From positions 1 through 64,000 of the forward strand of contig NZ_JAEAMR010000004.1 of NCBI RefSeq assembly GCF_015999245.1: a DNA stretch of 64,000 nucleotides. Reading direction: 5' to 3'. This DNA comes from Streptomyces sp. AV19. Its GTDB lineage: Bacteria; Actinomycetota; Actinomycetes; Streptomycetales; Streptomycetaceae. Shown piece by piece: positions 6,723-15,557 of this stretch. How positions within the stretch are numbered: position 1 is the stretch's first letter; every line of letters begins with the position of its first letter. Below the pieces are notes generated by a model that was not told the DNA's origin, ran no database searches, and saw only the letters and a program-made list of their open reading frames with translations. A program made the position numbers and the translations under genes.

Positions 6723-8857
6723 ACCCCCACGAAGGAATCGTGCGCCGGTCCGTCGTCCGCATCTCGGCCCCCGGCGCCGGGCAGGACGACGGAGGAGGGC
6801 GGTTCTGGGGCAGCGGCTTCTTCATCGCCCCGGGCCGGGTCCTGACCTGCGCCCACGTGGTGGCGATGGGAGGCGGCGGCGTGCTGGAGGGCGGCGTGGC
6901 CTTCGACGTCACGGACTGGCGGGAGCGCACCCTGCGCGGCCGGGTCGTCCTCGCGCTGCCGCCCCCGCGCCCCGGCGCCCGCCCGCCGGACCGCTGGCCG
7001 CTGCCCGACCTCGCGCTGGTCGAGGTGGAGGACGCGGCGGACGCCGAGTGCCTGTGGCTGAGCGACCGCTCGGCGGTCGTCCCCGCCCCGGTCGCGCTCT
7101 ACGGCTGGTCGCGCGAGACCGGCGAGCTGGGCTGGCGCTACGGCACCGGCACCGCCGCCGGCGGGGACGGCAGCGGCGGCGCGATGCTGCTGCGCGGCGA
7201 GATCCCGGTGGCGGGCTGCTCCGGCGGGCCGGTGGTGGACACCGGCCGCGGCGCGGTCATCGGCGTGAGCAAGGGCCGCGGCGAGGGCACCGCCGGCCTC
7301 GCCGTCCCCGTCACCGCCCTGCGCGCCGTCGCCAACGAACGCCCGGGCCGCGAGCGGCTGCACGCCCTCGTCCGCGCCCACGACCGCTACCACCTGCGGC
7401 ACTACCGCGCCATCGGCGCCGGCCGCAGCTGGACCGGGCTGCAGAAGCAACTGCGCGGCCCCGTCGGGGGGTTCGCCCCCGTCCTGCGCACCCAGCTCTT
7501 CGCGCGCCTGGCCGAGCTGACCCAGCCGGCCGGCCCCGGCGAGGTGATGACCCTGGTCGACGAGGTCAAGTCCCGGGTGCTCCAGGACCCCTACCAGCCC
7601 GGCGTCGAGCACGACCCGCGCACCTGGCGCGAGGGCGTCGGCCTCCTCTACGACCTGCGCGACGGGACCGTGGACCGCGCGGAGCGCGTCGGCGGCCCGC
7701 CCCGCGACCTGGAGCTGGAGGCCGTCCTGCTGTACGCGGCCCGGGTCGCGGCCGCCGTCAGCCGGCTCGGGCACGCCGCGGACGCGAAGCCGCTCAGCGG
7801 CCTCGCCGACTGGCTCGTCATCCAGGCCGACGAGGTCCAGGAGGCCGTCCGCAAGGACATCCACCGCCTGCTGCACGGCGGTTCCGCCGGCTCCGCCGAG
7901 CCGGACCGGCGCCCCGCCGGCGACAAGGTCTCGCTCGACAAGGTCCGCTTCGGCGCAGTGGAGTCCGAGGAGGACGGCGGCCGCGCCCGCGCCGACGTCC
8001 TGGTGGAGATCGACCCCACGATGTACGGCGACCTGTACCCGTGGCGGATCAAGCTCCTCGGCGAGAACAACCGGGTCACCCCGCTGTGCGACGACGTCCG
8101 CGGCGTCCCCCGGGCCGCCCTGCGCGAGACGCTGCGCGAGCCGATAGCCGAGGCGCTGCGCCAGAGCGACGTCGGGGAGCACCTGGCCGCGCTCCAAGTG
8201 GTGCTGCCGCGCGAGCTGTTCGACGAGCCGGTGGCCTCCTGGCGGCTCACCCCGCCGGGCGCCGGGGACGACTCCTTCGACCCGCACGCCCTGCCGCTCG
8301 GCCAGCGCCGCGTCGTGGTCGTCCGCGACCGGCGCCGCCGCGACCACCCCGCCTTCCCGGAGTGGCACACCCGCTGGCGCGGCGCGGGCCGGGGGCCCAT
8401 GACGGCCGTGCGGCTGCGCGACGAGGTGCCCGTCCCCGGCCACGCCGCCCGCCGGAAGGAGAGCCGGAACGCGGCGTACGCCCGGTTCCTGGAGACCGAC
8501 CCGTCCGCCGTCCCGGTCTACTGCGGCCCGGTCTCGCACGGCCCCGGGGCCACGGCGCTGGAGGCGGCCCTCACCGCCGGACACGCGGTCGTCATCTGGC
8601 GGTGCTGCACCGGAGAGCACGACGACTGCGAGGAGTTCCACGAGCAGGCGTCCCGACTGGTGTGCGAGGCCACCACGGTGGAGGGACTCCACCGCAGACT
8701 GCGCAGCCTGCGCATACGCTGCGCCGACCCCGAGGCCCCCGACGAGGACGCCCGGTGGGCGCAGTCGATCGCGCTGCTCATGGACTCGCCGGAGGATCCC
8801 GGGCTGGCGCCCCCGCCGCTCACGGCGCCGGGGCCGCGCCCGGGCGAGGGGGCGTGA
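6719..8857 (+). CDS. Trypsin-like serine protease fused to a VMAP C-terminal domain
   Basis: The 712-residue protein opens with a trypsin-fold protease with a complete triad: H46 in TCAHVV, D97 in DLALVEV and S168 in GCSGGPVV. A helical middle region follows, and then a vWA-MoxR-associated protein (VMAP) C-terminal domain around residues 415-690 (YPWRIKLLGENN, and the HGPGATALEAALTAGHAVV stretch). No signal peptide is present, so it is cytoplasmic. Within VMAP systems the protease is the presumed effector. The TTG at 6719 overlaps the upstream stop; an alternative GTG at 6740 has GAAGGA just before it. Its MoxR and vWA partners follow. Confidence 0.88.
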   Translation: MNPHEGIVRRSVVRISAPGAGQDDGGGRFWGSGFFIAPGRVLTCAHVVAMGGGGVLEGGVAFDVTDWRERTLRGRVVLALPPPRPGARPPDRWPLPDLALVEVEDAADAECLWLSDRSAVVPAPVALYGWSRETGELGWRYGTGTAAGGDGSGGAMLLRGEIPVAGCSGGPVVDTGRGAVIGVSKGRGEGTAGLAVPVTALRAVANERPGRERLHALVRAHDRYHLRHYRAIGAGRSWTGLQKQLRGPVGGFAPVLRTQLFARLAELTQPAGPGEVMTLVDEVKSRVLQDPYQPGVEHDPRTWREGVGLLYDLRDGTVDRAERVGGPPRDLELEAVLLYAARVAAAVSRLGHAADAKPLSGLADWLVIQADEVQEAVRKDIHRLLHGGSAGSAEPDRRPAGDKVSLDKVRFGAVESEEDGGRARADVLVEIDPTMYGDLYPWRIKLLGENNRVTPLCDDVRGVPRAALRETLREPIAEALRQSDVGEHLAALQVVLPRELFDEPVASWRLTPPGAGDDSFDPHALPLGQRRVVVVRDRRRRDHPAFPEWHTRWRGAGRGPMTAVRLRDEVPVPGHAARRKESRNAAYARFLETDPSAVPVYCGPVSHGPGATALEAALTAGHAVVIWRCCTGEHDDCEEFHEQASRLVCEATTVEGLHRRLRSLRIRCADPEAPDEDARWAQSIALLMDSPEDPGLAPPPLTAPGPRPGEGA

Positions 8858-9013
8858 CGGTGTGACGGAGCGGGCGACAGGGAAGCGACAGAGAGATACG
8901 GGACCGGTCGTCAGGCCCCATCCGGACCGGTACCTTCGTCCCGGGAGCGGCGGACGCGTGGGGGCAGGGGCGGAGCAGGTCCCGGGAGCCACGCCGGCAA
9001 CGAGGAGCCCAGT

Positions 9014-10018
9014 GTGAACGATTGGCGCATCTACCGGGGAGCCGGCCTGCCGCACGACGGCATCCGGCGGCTGCCGCCGCCCCCGCCCTGGCGGGACTTC
9101 GCCGCGACCGGTCCCGACACCGGATCCGGCACCGATCCGAGCGCCGCCCGCCGGCTGGGGGTGCAGCGCCGCCTGGTGGAGAACCACCATCCGCGCCCCG
9201 AGGAGGTCGAGGCCGTCAACGCCGCCCTCTACCTGCGCCGCCCCCTCCTCGTGACGGGCAGCCCCGGAACGGGCAAGTCCACTCTGGCCCACGCCGTCGC
9301 CCACGAGCTGGGCCTGGGCCGGGTGCTGCGCTGGCCCATCGTCAGCCGCTCCGCGCTCCGCGACGGGCTCTACCACTACGACGCCATCGCCCGCCTCCAG
9401 GACGTCCAGCTGGAGCGGGCCGGCGCCGACGTCGGCGAGCGGCGCTCGATCGGCTCGTACGTCCGCCTCGGCCCGCTGGGCACCGCCCTGCTGCCCGCCG
9501 AAAAGCCCCGCGTGCTGCTCATCGACGAGCTCGACAAGAGCGACCTCGACCTGCCCAACGACCTGCTGAACGTCCTGGAGGAGGGCGAGTTCACCCTCCA
9601 CGAGCTGGAGCGGATCGCCGACCGCGAGCCCGAGGTCGAGGTCGGCACGGACGACGGCGGCCGCGCGGTGATCGCCGGCGGCCGGGTGCGCTGCACCACC
9701 TTCCCGCTGATCGTCCTCACCTCCAACGGCGAACGGGACTTCCCCGCCGCCCTGTTGCGCCGCTGCATCCAGCTCGACCTCGAACCGCCGGGCGAGGAGC
9801 AGCTGACCGCGATGGTCCGCGCGCACCTCGGGGACGACGCCGTGACCGACGGCGAGGAGCTCATCCAGCGGTTCCTGCACCGCGAGCCGGGCGAGGTCGT
9901 CGCCGCCGACCAGCTGCTCAACGCCCTGTTCCTGACCCAGCACGCCCCCAGCACCGAACGCGTCACGCGCGAGCGGCTCGCCGACATGCTGATGCAGCCG
10001 CTCGACCGCCCGAGGTGA
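9014..10018 (+). CDS. MoxR-family AAA+ ATPase of the VMAP system
   Basis: The 334-residue AAA+ protein has Walker A GSPGTGKS at residues 82-89, Walker B VLLIDELDK, and a sensor-1 segment LTSNGERDFP. The clade is MoxR/YifB-like, as is usual for ATPases that work with vWA partners. The start is GTG at 9014 with GAGGAG upstream. A 156-bp gap separates it from the trypsin-VMAP gene, and 6 bp separate it from the vWA gene. It would couple ATP hydrolysis to activation or remodelling of the vWA/VMAP complex. The role is inferred from the family and neighbours. Confidence 0.92.
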   Translation: MNDWRIYRGAGLPHDGIRRLPPPPPWRDFAATGPDTGSGTDPSAARRLGVQRRLVENHHPRPEEVEAVNAALYLRRPLLVTGSPGTGKSTLAHAVAHELGLGRVLRWPIVSRSALRDGLYHYDAIARLQDVQLERAGADVGERRSIGSYVRLGPLGTALLPAEKPRVLLIDELDKSDLDLPNDLLNVLEEGEFTLHELERIADREPEVEVGTDDGGRAVIAGGRVRCTTFPLIVLTSNGERDFPAALLRRCIQLDLEPPGEEQLTAMVRAHLGDDAVTDGEELIQRFLHREPGEVVAADQLLNALFLTQHAPSTERVTRERLADMLMQPLDRPR

Positions 10019-10024
10019 TGAGCG

Positions 10025-13000
10025 ATGACGGCGCCCCCCGAGCCGTGGCTGGAGGAACTGATCGCCCGGTTGCGGTCGGCCGCGCCCGGCCTCACCGCGG
10101 AGGAGATAGCCGACGCGGTGTGGCTGGCCCGCCGGATGACGCCCGGCCCCGGGGTGCCCGCCCCGGCCGGTGACACCGGCGGCGCGTTACCGGACGCGGC
10201 GCCCGCGGCCGCCCCGGCGAAGCCGGCCGCGCCGGAGGCCGCCCGGCGGCCCGTCCCCGGACGCCCGTTCGCGCCCGGACGTCCGTCCGGGTCCGTGGCC
10301 GTGCGCGCGATGCCGCGCCCGCGGCCCGAGGAGGACGGCGGCGGGCCCGTGGAGGGCTTCCCCGTCCGGGTGCCCACGGCCGCCTCGCTGCCCGGCCTGC
10401 TCGGCCTCCAGCGCGCCCTGCGGCCGCTGCGCGGCTACCGCTCGCTGGCCGCGCCCGCCCGTGGCCCGCTCGACGAGGACACCACCGCCGACCGCGCCGC
10501 CCGCACCGGCGTGGTGCACCCCGTCTACCACCGCGGTCGCGGGCAGGCTGCCGCCATGCAGTTGTTGATGGACGCCTCCTCCTCCATGGTCGTCTGGGAG
10601 CGGACCCTGGACGAAATGGAGCAGATCTGCGCCCAGTTGGGCGTCTTCCGGGACGTACGGGTCGGCTACCTGCACCGCGCCGCCGACGGCACGCCGCTGA
10701 TCGGCCCGGCCGCGGGCCGGGGCGCCCGCCCGCACCCCCGCCCCGCCGAGCAGTTCCTCGACCCCACCGGGCGCCGCCTCACCCTCGTCCTCAGCGACTG
10801 CGTGGGACCCCTGTGGCAGGAGGGACGGGCCCAACGGCTGCTCCACCACTGGTCGCTGACCGCCCCCGTCGCCGTCGTCCAGCCGCTGCCGCCCCGGCTG
10901 TGGCCGCGCACCGCCCTGCCCGCCGAGCCCGGCCTGCTCACCCGCGACCCGGTGGCCGGCGGCCGGCTGGGCTTCGAGCCGGACGCCTTCGCGCCGCCGC
11001 CCCCGCCCGGCGCCCTGCCCGTGCCCGTCCTGCTGCCCGTCCGCGAGGCGCTGGGCGCCTGGGCCCGGCTGCTGTCCGGCCCCGGACGCACCGCCGTGCA
11101 CGGCGCGGCCGGCTGGCTGCGGCCCGGCCCCCTCCCCGGGCCGTCCCGGCCGCTCCCGGCGGGGCTCCCGGCGGGCGACGAGGGCGTCCCGAGCGCCGAC
11201 GCCCGGCTGACGGCCTTCCGCGCCTCGGCCTCGCCCGGCGCCCTGCGGCTGGCCGTCCATCTGGCGGCCGTCCCGCTGGCGCTGCCGGTGATGCAGCTGG
11301 TGCAGCGAGCCATGCTGCCCGACACCGGGCCCATGGAGCTGGCCGAGGTGCTGCTCGGCGGGCTGCTGTGGCGGATGCCCGCCCCGGCGGGCACCGGCGA
11401 CGACAACGGTCCGTGGTACGAGTTCGCCGACGGCGTCCGCGAGCTGCTGCTCCAGTCCCTCGACCGGAGCGAGGCCGCCCTCGTCCTCAAGCACTGCTCC
11501 GACTACGTGGAGCGGCACTTCGGCAGGGGCGCCCGCAACTTCTCCGCGCTCGCCGTCGCCCGGCTCTCCGGACTCCCGACGGCGCCCGGCGCCGCCCGCG
11601 CCCCCGAGGGGCCCTCCCCGGAGCCGGAGCTGTTCGCCCAGGTCCCCGCCCGGGTCGTGCGCTGGTACCGGCCCCCGCAGTCCGAACCCGGCCCGCTCGC
11701 CGAGGCCGAGCTGCTGCTGGAGCTCTGGCACGACCAGGGCGACCCCCAACTCCTGGCCGACGCCCGGGAGCTGGCCGCCCCGCTCGCGGCGGGGGAGCCG
11801 GACGAGGAGGGGGTGCGCGCCCGGCTCGTCCTCGGCGGCGTCCTGCGGGCCCTCGCCGGCACCGAGGCGGTCCGCGCCGACCCGGCGGCGCGCCGCGAAC
11901 TGCTCGACGAGGCCGTCGCGTTGCTGGCGGAGGCGTACGCGCACGTGGCGCCGGGCCCGGCCCGGGGGACGCCTGTGGGCGAGGGCGCGGGGCCCGGATC
12001 CGGCGGGACCGGGCGGGTGGACGACGGCGCCGACTCGCAGACCGGTTCCGGTGGTGGTACGGGGCGAACGGCCGTCGGCGGCGTCGCGCGGACCGCCCCC
12101 GACGTCCGGCGGTCCGCCCCCGGCGGCCTCCGGCGCACCGCCGCCGGGCTGGAGCTCGCCGCCGCCCACTGGGACCGCTGGCGGGACGCCGGCGACGTGG
12201 GCGAACTCCTCGCCGCCGAACGCGTCCTGCGCGCCCTGCCCGCCGACGGCGCCCCCCGCAGGCTGCGCCTGGGGCGGGTCCTGCTCGCCCTCGCGGACGC
12301 GGGGCCGGACGCCGTGGCCGCCTCCGCGGCCGCCCGGCCCGGGCAGGGCGCCGGGCTCCCCGGGCAGGCGGCCCGGGACGCCCAGGCCGTCCTGCAGGAC
12401 GCCGGCACCGGGCAGGACGCCCACTCGCCCACGCGGGCCGCGCAGGCCCCCGCCGCCGAGGCCGTCACCGAACTGCGCGCCGCCTGCGACCTGCTGGAGG
12501 CCGAGGACGCCCCGTACGCCCGCCGCTGCGCCGCCCTCCTGGACCTCGCCCGGGCCCTGCGCCGCGCGGGCGCCCCCGCCGCCGAGGTGCTCCCCGTCCT
12601 CGGCCGGGCCGAACTGACCGCCGCCGACGACCTCCAGCTGCTGCACGCCCGTACCGAACAGGCCCGGGTGCACACCGACGCGGGCGACGGCCCCCTCGCC
12701 GACGCCGCGTACACCGCCGCCGTCTCCCTCACCGGCCGGGACAGCCCCCGCCGCTGCGCCCTGCTCGGCGAGTGGGGCGCGGCGCTGCTGGAGCGCGCGC
12801 AGGCGGCGGGCGGGCGCGGCAACGGGACGGTCTCCCGGGCGGAGGCCGTGCTGCGCGAGGCGTACGCCGTGAGCCCCGGGCGCGCGCCCGAACGCCCGCG
12901 CCTGCAACTGCTGCTCGGCCGCGCCCTGGTGCTGCGCTACGGACGGCTGGGCTTCCTGCCCGACCTCTACGAGAGCTGCCACCTGCTGGAGCAGGCCGCC

Positions 13001-13357
13001 CGCCGGGCCCCCGACGCGGCCGTCCGCGCCGAGGCATGGCTCGAACTGGGCACCGCCCGGCTCGCGTTGCGCGAACGGGCGCCGGGCGTGCCGCTCTCCG
13101 ACGCCGCCGACGCGTTCTCCGCCGCGGCCGAGGAGGCCCGCCGGGCCGGCGGCGGCGAGCCCGGCTCCGTCGTCGCCGCCCGCGCCGCGCACCGCTACGG
13201 GGACGCCCTGGAGCGGATGGGGCTGCGGCGGCAGGCCCTCGCCGCGTACCGGGCGGCGGCGCGGGAGTGGCGCGACCTGACGGCCCGGCTCGAGGACGTC
13301 CCCTGGGACGAGGTCCGGCGGACCCGGGAAGGAGTGGCGCGGCTGTCCGGCGGATGA
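10025..13357 (+). CDS. vWA-domain protein of the VMAP system (SAV_2336-like) with TPR region
   Basis: The 1110-residue protein has a disordered Pro/Ala-rich N-terminus, then a von Willebrand A domain with MIDAS residues D183, S185 and S187 in MDASSSM. The SAV_2336-type segment follows (LAEVLLGGLLWRM, DYVERHFGRGARNFSALA), and the C-terminal half is an Ala/Leu/Arg-rich helical solenoid consistent with degenerate TPRs. It is the expected partner of the preceding MoxR ATPase and may be the scaffold that senses the trigger. The start ATG at 10025 lies 6 bp after the MoxR stop. Low-complexity insertions around residues 645-705 and 755-805 separate repeat blocks. Confidence 0.88.
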   Translation: MTAPPEPWLEELIARLRSAAPGLTAEEIADAVWLARRMTPGPGVPAPAGDTGGALPDAAPAAAPAKPAAPEAARRPVPGRPFAPGRPSGSVAVRAMPRPRPEEDGGGPVEGFPVRVPTAASLPGLLGLQRALRPLRGYRSLAAPARGPLDEDTTADRAARTGVVHPVYHRGRGQAAAMQLLMDASSSMVVWERTLDEMEQICAQLGVFRDVRVGYLHRAADGTPLIGPAAGRGARPHPRPAEQFLDPTGRRLTLVLSDCVGPLWQEGRAQRLLHHWSLTAPVAVVQPLPPRLWPRTALPAEPGLLTRDPVAGGRLGFEPDAFAPPPPPGALPVPVLLPVREALGAWARLLSGPGRTAVHGAAGWLRPGPLPGPSRPLPAGLPAGDEGVPSADARLTAFRASASPGALRLAVHLAAVPLALPVMQLVQRAMLPDTGPMELAEVLLGGLLWRMPAPAGTGDDNGPWYEFADGVRELLLQSLDRSEAALVLKHCSDYVERHFGRGARNFSALAVARLSGLPTAPGAARAPEGPSPEPELFAQVPARVVRWYRPPQSEPGPLAEAELLLELWHDQGDPQLLADARELAAPLAAGEPDEEGVRARLVLGGVLRALAGTEAVRADPAARRELLDEAVALLAEAYAHVAPGPARGTPVGEGAGPGSGGTGRVDDGADSQTGSGGGTGRTAVGGVARTAPDVRRSAPGGLRRTAAGLELAAAHWDRWRDAGDVGELLAAERVLRALPADGAPRRLRLGRVLLALADAGPDAVAASAAARPGQGAGLPGQAARDAQAVLQDAGTGQDAHSPTRAAQAPAAEAVTELRAACDLLEAEDAPYARRCAALLDLARALRRAGAPAAEVLPVLGRAELTAADDLQLLHARTEQARVHTDAGDGPLADAAYTAAVSLTGRDSPRRCALLGEWGAALLERAQAAGGRGNGTVSRAEAVLREAYAVSPGRAPERPRLQLLLGRALVLRYGRLGFLPDLYESCHLLEQAARRAPDAAVRAEAWLELGTARLALRERAPGVPLSDAADAFSAAAEEARRAGGGEPGSVVAARAAHRYGDALERMGLRRQALAAYRAAAREWRDLTARLEDVPWDEVRRTREGVARLSGG

Positions 13358-13488
13358 ACGGAGCCGGTACGGGACGAACCGCGGCCGCTCCGAACGGGTT
13401 TCCGGATTGCGGCGATCGGGAAGAACCGAGCAGCCGCGCGGGGGCGTGATCCGGGAATCCGGCGTACAGCGGCAGGGAGGAGAAGAGG

Positions 13489-14157
13489 GTGCCCATCGGT
13501 GAGCCGGCGAGGAACCCCTCGGCTTCGGCCGGGCGGGGAATCGCCTCCCCGAACCCCGGTCGTTCACACGGCCGTTCGCTACCGCCCCGCGAGGGCCCGG
13601 CGCGGTCCGGAGCCGCGCCCGGACCTCCGGGCGGATCCGAGCCCGGAAGCGATGTCCGGCCCGGGCTTCCCGGCGAGGGGCTTCCAAGGGACGGAGCCGC
13701 CAGGGCCGATGTCGCGTACCGGCGGGCCGCCGTCTCCGGGGGCGATGTCCCGCGCGGGGCTCCCGGCGGGGGGCCGCCCGGGGACAGGACCGCCGGGAAC
13801 GGCGTTCCGGATCGTCGGATCGCCGCGTCCGGCCCCGCGTCCGCGCCCGTCGGCGCCGCGTGGCCCCTGCCGCTCCTGCCCGACCTCACCGGCGTCCGCC
13901 TGGGCGGCCTGCGCGCGCTCGACGATCCGTACCTGACGGCCGCGGCGGACAGCGCCCTGCGGCACCCGGACGAGCTGGCCGAGACCTGGTACTCCAGCGG
14001 GGCCCAGGGCGGCCGGCGGGAGGCGGCGGGCGGTGCGGGGCCCGGCCGGGGGCCGGCGGACGGCCGGGAGACGGCCGGCGGGCGCCGGGTGGTGGCGGGC
14101 CACCGCCGGGAGGCCGTGGACGGCCCCCGGGAAGTCCCGGGCGGCAGCCGCCCGTGA
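13489..14157 (+). CDS. Putative RiPP precursor with an embedded FxsA-like domain
   Basis: The 222-residue product has a strong ribosome binding site (AGGGAGGAG at 13474-13482, then GTG at 13489), and its stop overlaps the next gene's GTG (GTGA at 14154-14157). The first 120 residues are low-complexity Pro/Gly/Arg. Residues about 125-171 resemble FxSxx-COOH (FxsA) precursor leaders: LLPDLTGVRLGGLRALDDP, then a helix, then ETWYSSG. W167-Y-S169-S-G171 matches an aromatic-x-Ser-x-x core, but 51 more Gly/Arg-rich residues follow instead of a stop. The adjacent HExxH and FxsT-like genes fit peptide modification. The precursor role is inference; it could also be a leader-like adaptor domain. Confidence 0.6.
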   Translation: MPIGEPARNPSASAGRGIASPNPGRSHGRSLPPREGPARSGAAPGPPGGSEPGSDVRPGLPGEGLPRDGAARADVAYRRAAVSGGDVPRGAPGGGPPGDRTAGNGVPDRRIAASGPASAPVGAAWPLPLLPDLTGVRLGGLRALDDPYLTAAADSALRHPDELAETWYSSGAQGGRREAAGGAGPGRGPADGRETAGGRRVVAGHRREAVDGPREVPGGSRP

Positions 14158-15458
14158 CGCGCGCCGTCGGCGCGGCCCTCGCCCCGCAGCGCGTCCCGCC
14201 GTCCTCCCTGGCCCGCCTGGCCCGCACCCGGGCCGCCCCCGAGGATCTCGCCCTGCTCCGGCGCGCGTTGCACAGCAGACGCCTGGTGCTGCTCAAGTCC
14301 CTGCTCACCCGCCTGGAACGGCAGCCCGACGCGGTGCCCGCCCGAACCCGGGAACGCTTCGAGGCGCACTGGCGCCTGCTGGAGCGCGCGGAGGCCCGGC
14401 ACGCGCCCTCCGTCCGCGACACCCTCGACTACCCCTCCGTCGGCACCTGGCTCGCCCGCGCCCTCGCCGCACCCGCCGGGCCGGCGCTCGCCCGGGAGCT
14501 CGACCACTTCGGCGCCGTCGGCGCGGCCGCCGCCCTGCGCTCGGGCGCTGGCTTCACCGTCGAACTGGCCACTCCCACCGGGACCTTGGCCCTCCCCGGC
14601 ATCGGCCTGCTGGAAACCGGCCGGCCTCTTGTCCGCCTCACCGCCCGCTCCCGCACCGCCCGCCTCACCGGTCCCGGCGGCCGCGCCGCCGTCCTGCTGC
14701 GCTCGGCGGGCCGGGTCGCCGGGGCGGGCCGGGGCTGGCACGGCCTGCGCCGCCTCCCCGGCGGCGACGCCCTCCTCGACGACCTCGACCCCTACCGCGC
14801 CCCGCCCGGCGGCGTCGGCCGCGCCGCCCTGCCCCCCGCCGGCCGCGACGGGACCGGCGCCCGGCGCTGGACGTCGCGCTGGCGCGCCGCCCTCGCCCTG
14901 CTGCGCGCCACCGACCCGCACCGCGCCGCCGAGACGACCGCGCTGCTGCGCTGCCTGGTGCCCGTCGCCGGCCCCCCGGACGACCCCGGCCTCAAGGTGA
15001 GCGCCACCTTCCGGGCCGCGCCCGGCGCCGTCCTGGCCACCCTCCCGCCCACCGCCGCGGACCTCGCCGAGGTGCTCGTCCACGAGACCCAGCACAGCAA
15101 ACTGGCCGTCCTGCACGACCTCCTCCCGCTGCACACCGCGGGCCCCGACGCCCTCCACAAGGTGGCCTGGCGGCCCGACCCCCGCCCGCTGGCCGGCGTC
15201 CTCCAGGGCACCTACGCCCACCTCGCCCTGGCCGACTTCTGGGGCAGGGCCGCCCACGGCCCCGCCCTGCCGCCCGCGGCCCGGCGTGAGGCGGCCGAAC
15301 GCCGCGATTCCTACCGCCGACAGGTCGCGGAAGCGGTCCCCATCCTGCTTGAATCCATTGAACTGACTCCGGCGGGCAGGGAGTTCGCCGGCGGGATGGA
15401 GCGGCTCCTCGCGACGCTCGGACGGGCGGGGCGACTGCCGTCGGCGAGCGGTGAGTGA
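14154..15458 (+). CDS. HExxH-motif protein, putative peptide beta-hydroxylase (FxsB-associated family)
   Basis: The 434-residue protein carries HETQH at residues 310-314 within EVLVHETQHSKLAVLHDLL, the hallmark of the HExxH domain seen as the C-terminal part of, or beside, FxsB radical-SAM maturases and lately described as alpha-ketoglutarate-type peptide beta-hydroxylases. The radical-SAM and SPASM parts are absent: no CxxxCxxC is found. GTG at 14154 overlaps the precursor stop, and the coding pattern begins there. The likely substrate is the FxsA-like peptide just upstream. The catalytic claim rests on family knowledge and the motif, not on structure. Confidence 0.72.
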   Translation: MTRAVGAALAPQRVPPSSLARLARTRAAPEDLALLRRALHSRRLVLLKSLLTRLERQPDAVPARTRERFEAHWRLLERAEARHAPSVRDTLDYPSVGTWLARALAAPAGPALARELDHFGAVGAAAALRSGAGFTVELATPTGTLALPGIGLLETGRPLVRLTARSRTARLTGPGGRAAVLLRSAGRVAGAGRGWHGLRRLPGGDALLDDLDPYRAPPGGVGRAALPPAGRDGTGARRWTSRWRAALALLRATDPHRAAETTALLRCLVPVAGPPDDPGLKVSATFRAAPGAVLATLPPTAADLAEVLVHETQHSKLAVLHDLLPLHTAGPDALHKVAWRPDPRPLAGVLQGTYAHLALADFWGRAAHGPALPPAARREAAERRDSYRRQVAEAVPILLESIELTPAGREFAGGMERLLATLGRAGRLPSASGE

Positions 15459-15557
15459 CAGTCGCATGACGTACAGTGAGGGCGATGCCGCCGCCACGGT
15501 CCGCGCCGGGCGGGGCCACGGGGACCACGCGGTGCTGCGAAGGAACGAGGGACGCGC

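Noticed and set aside
6434..9943. 1169-codon minus-strand frame opposite the VMAP genes
   Set aside because: A by-product of high G+C. The plus-strand genes contain full catalytic motifs and good third-position bias.
13860..14153. N-terminal extension of the HExxH protein
   Set aside because: In this frame the codons have poor third-position bias, whereas the overlapping frame (13489-14157) codes for the FxsA-like segment. The GTGA overlap at 14154 marks the true start.
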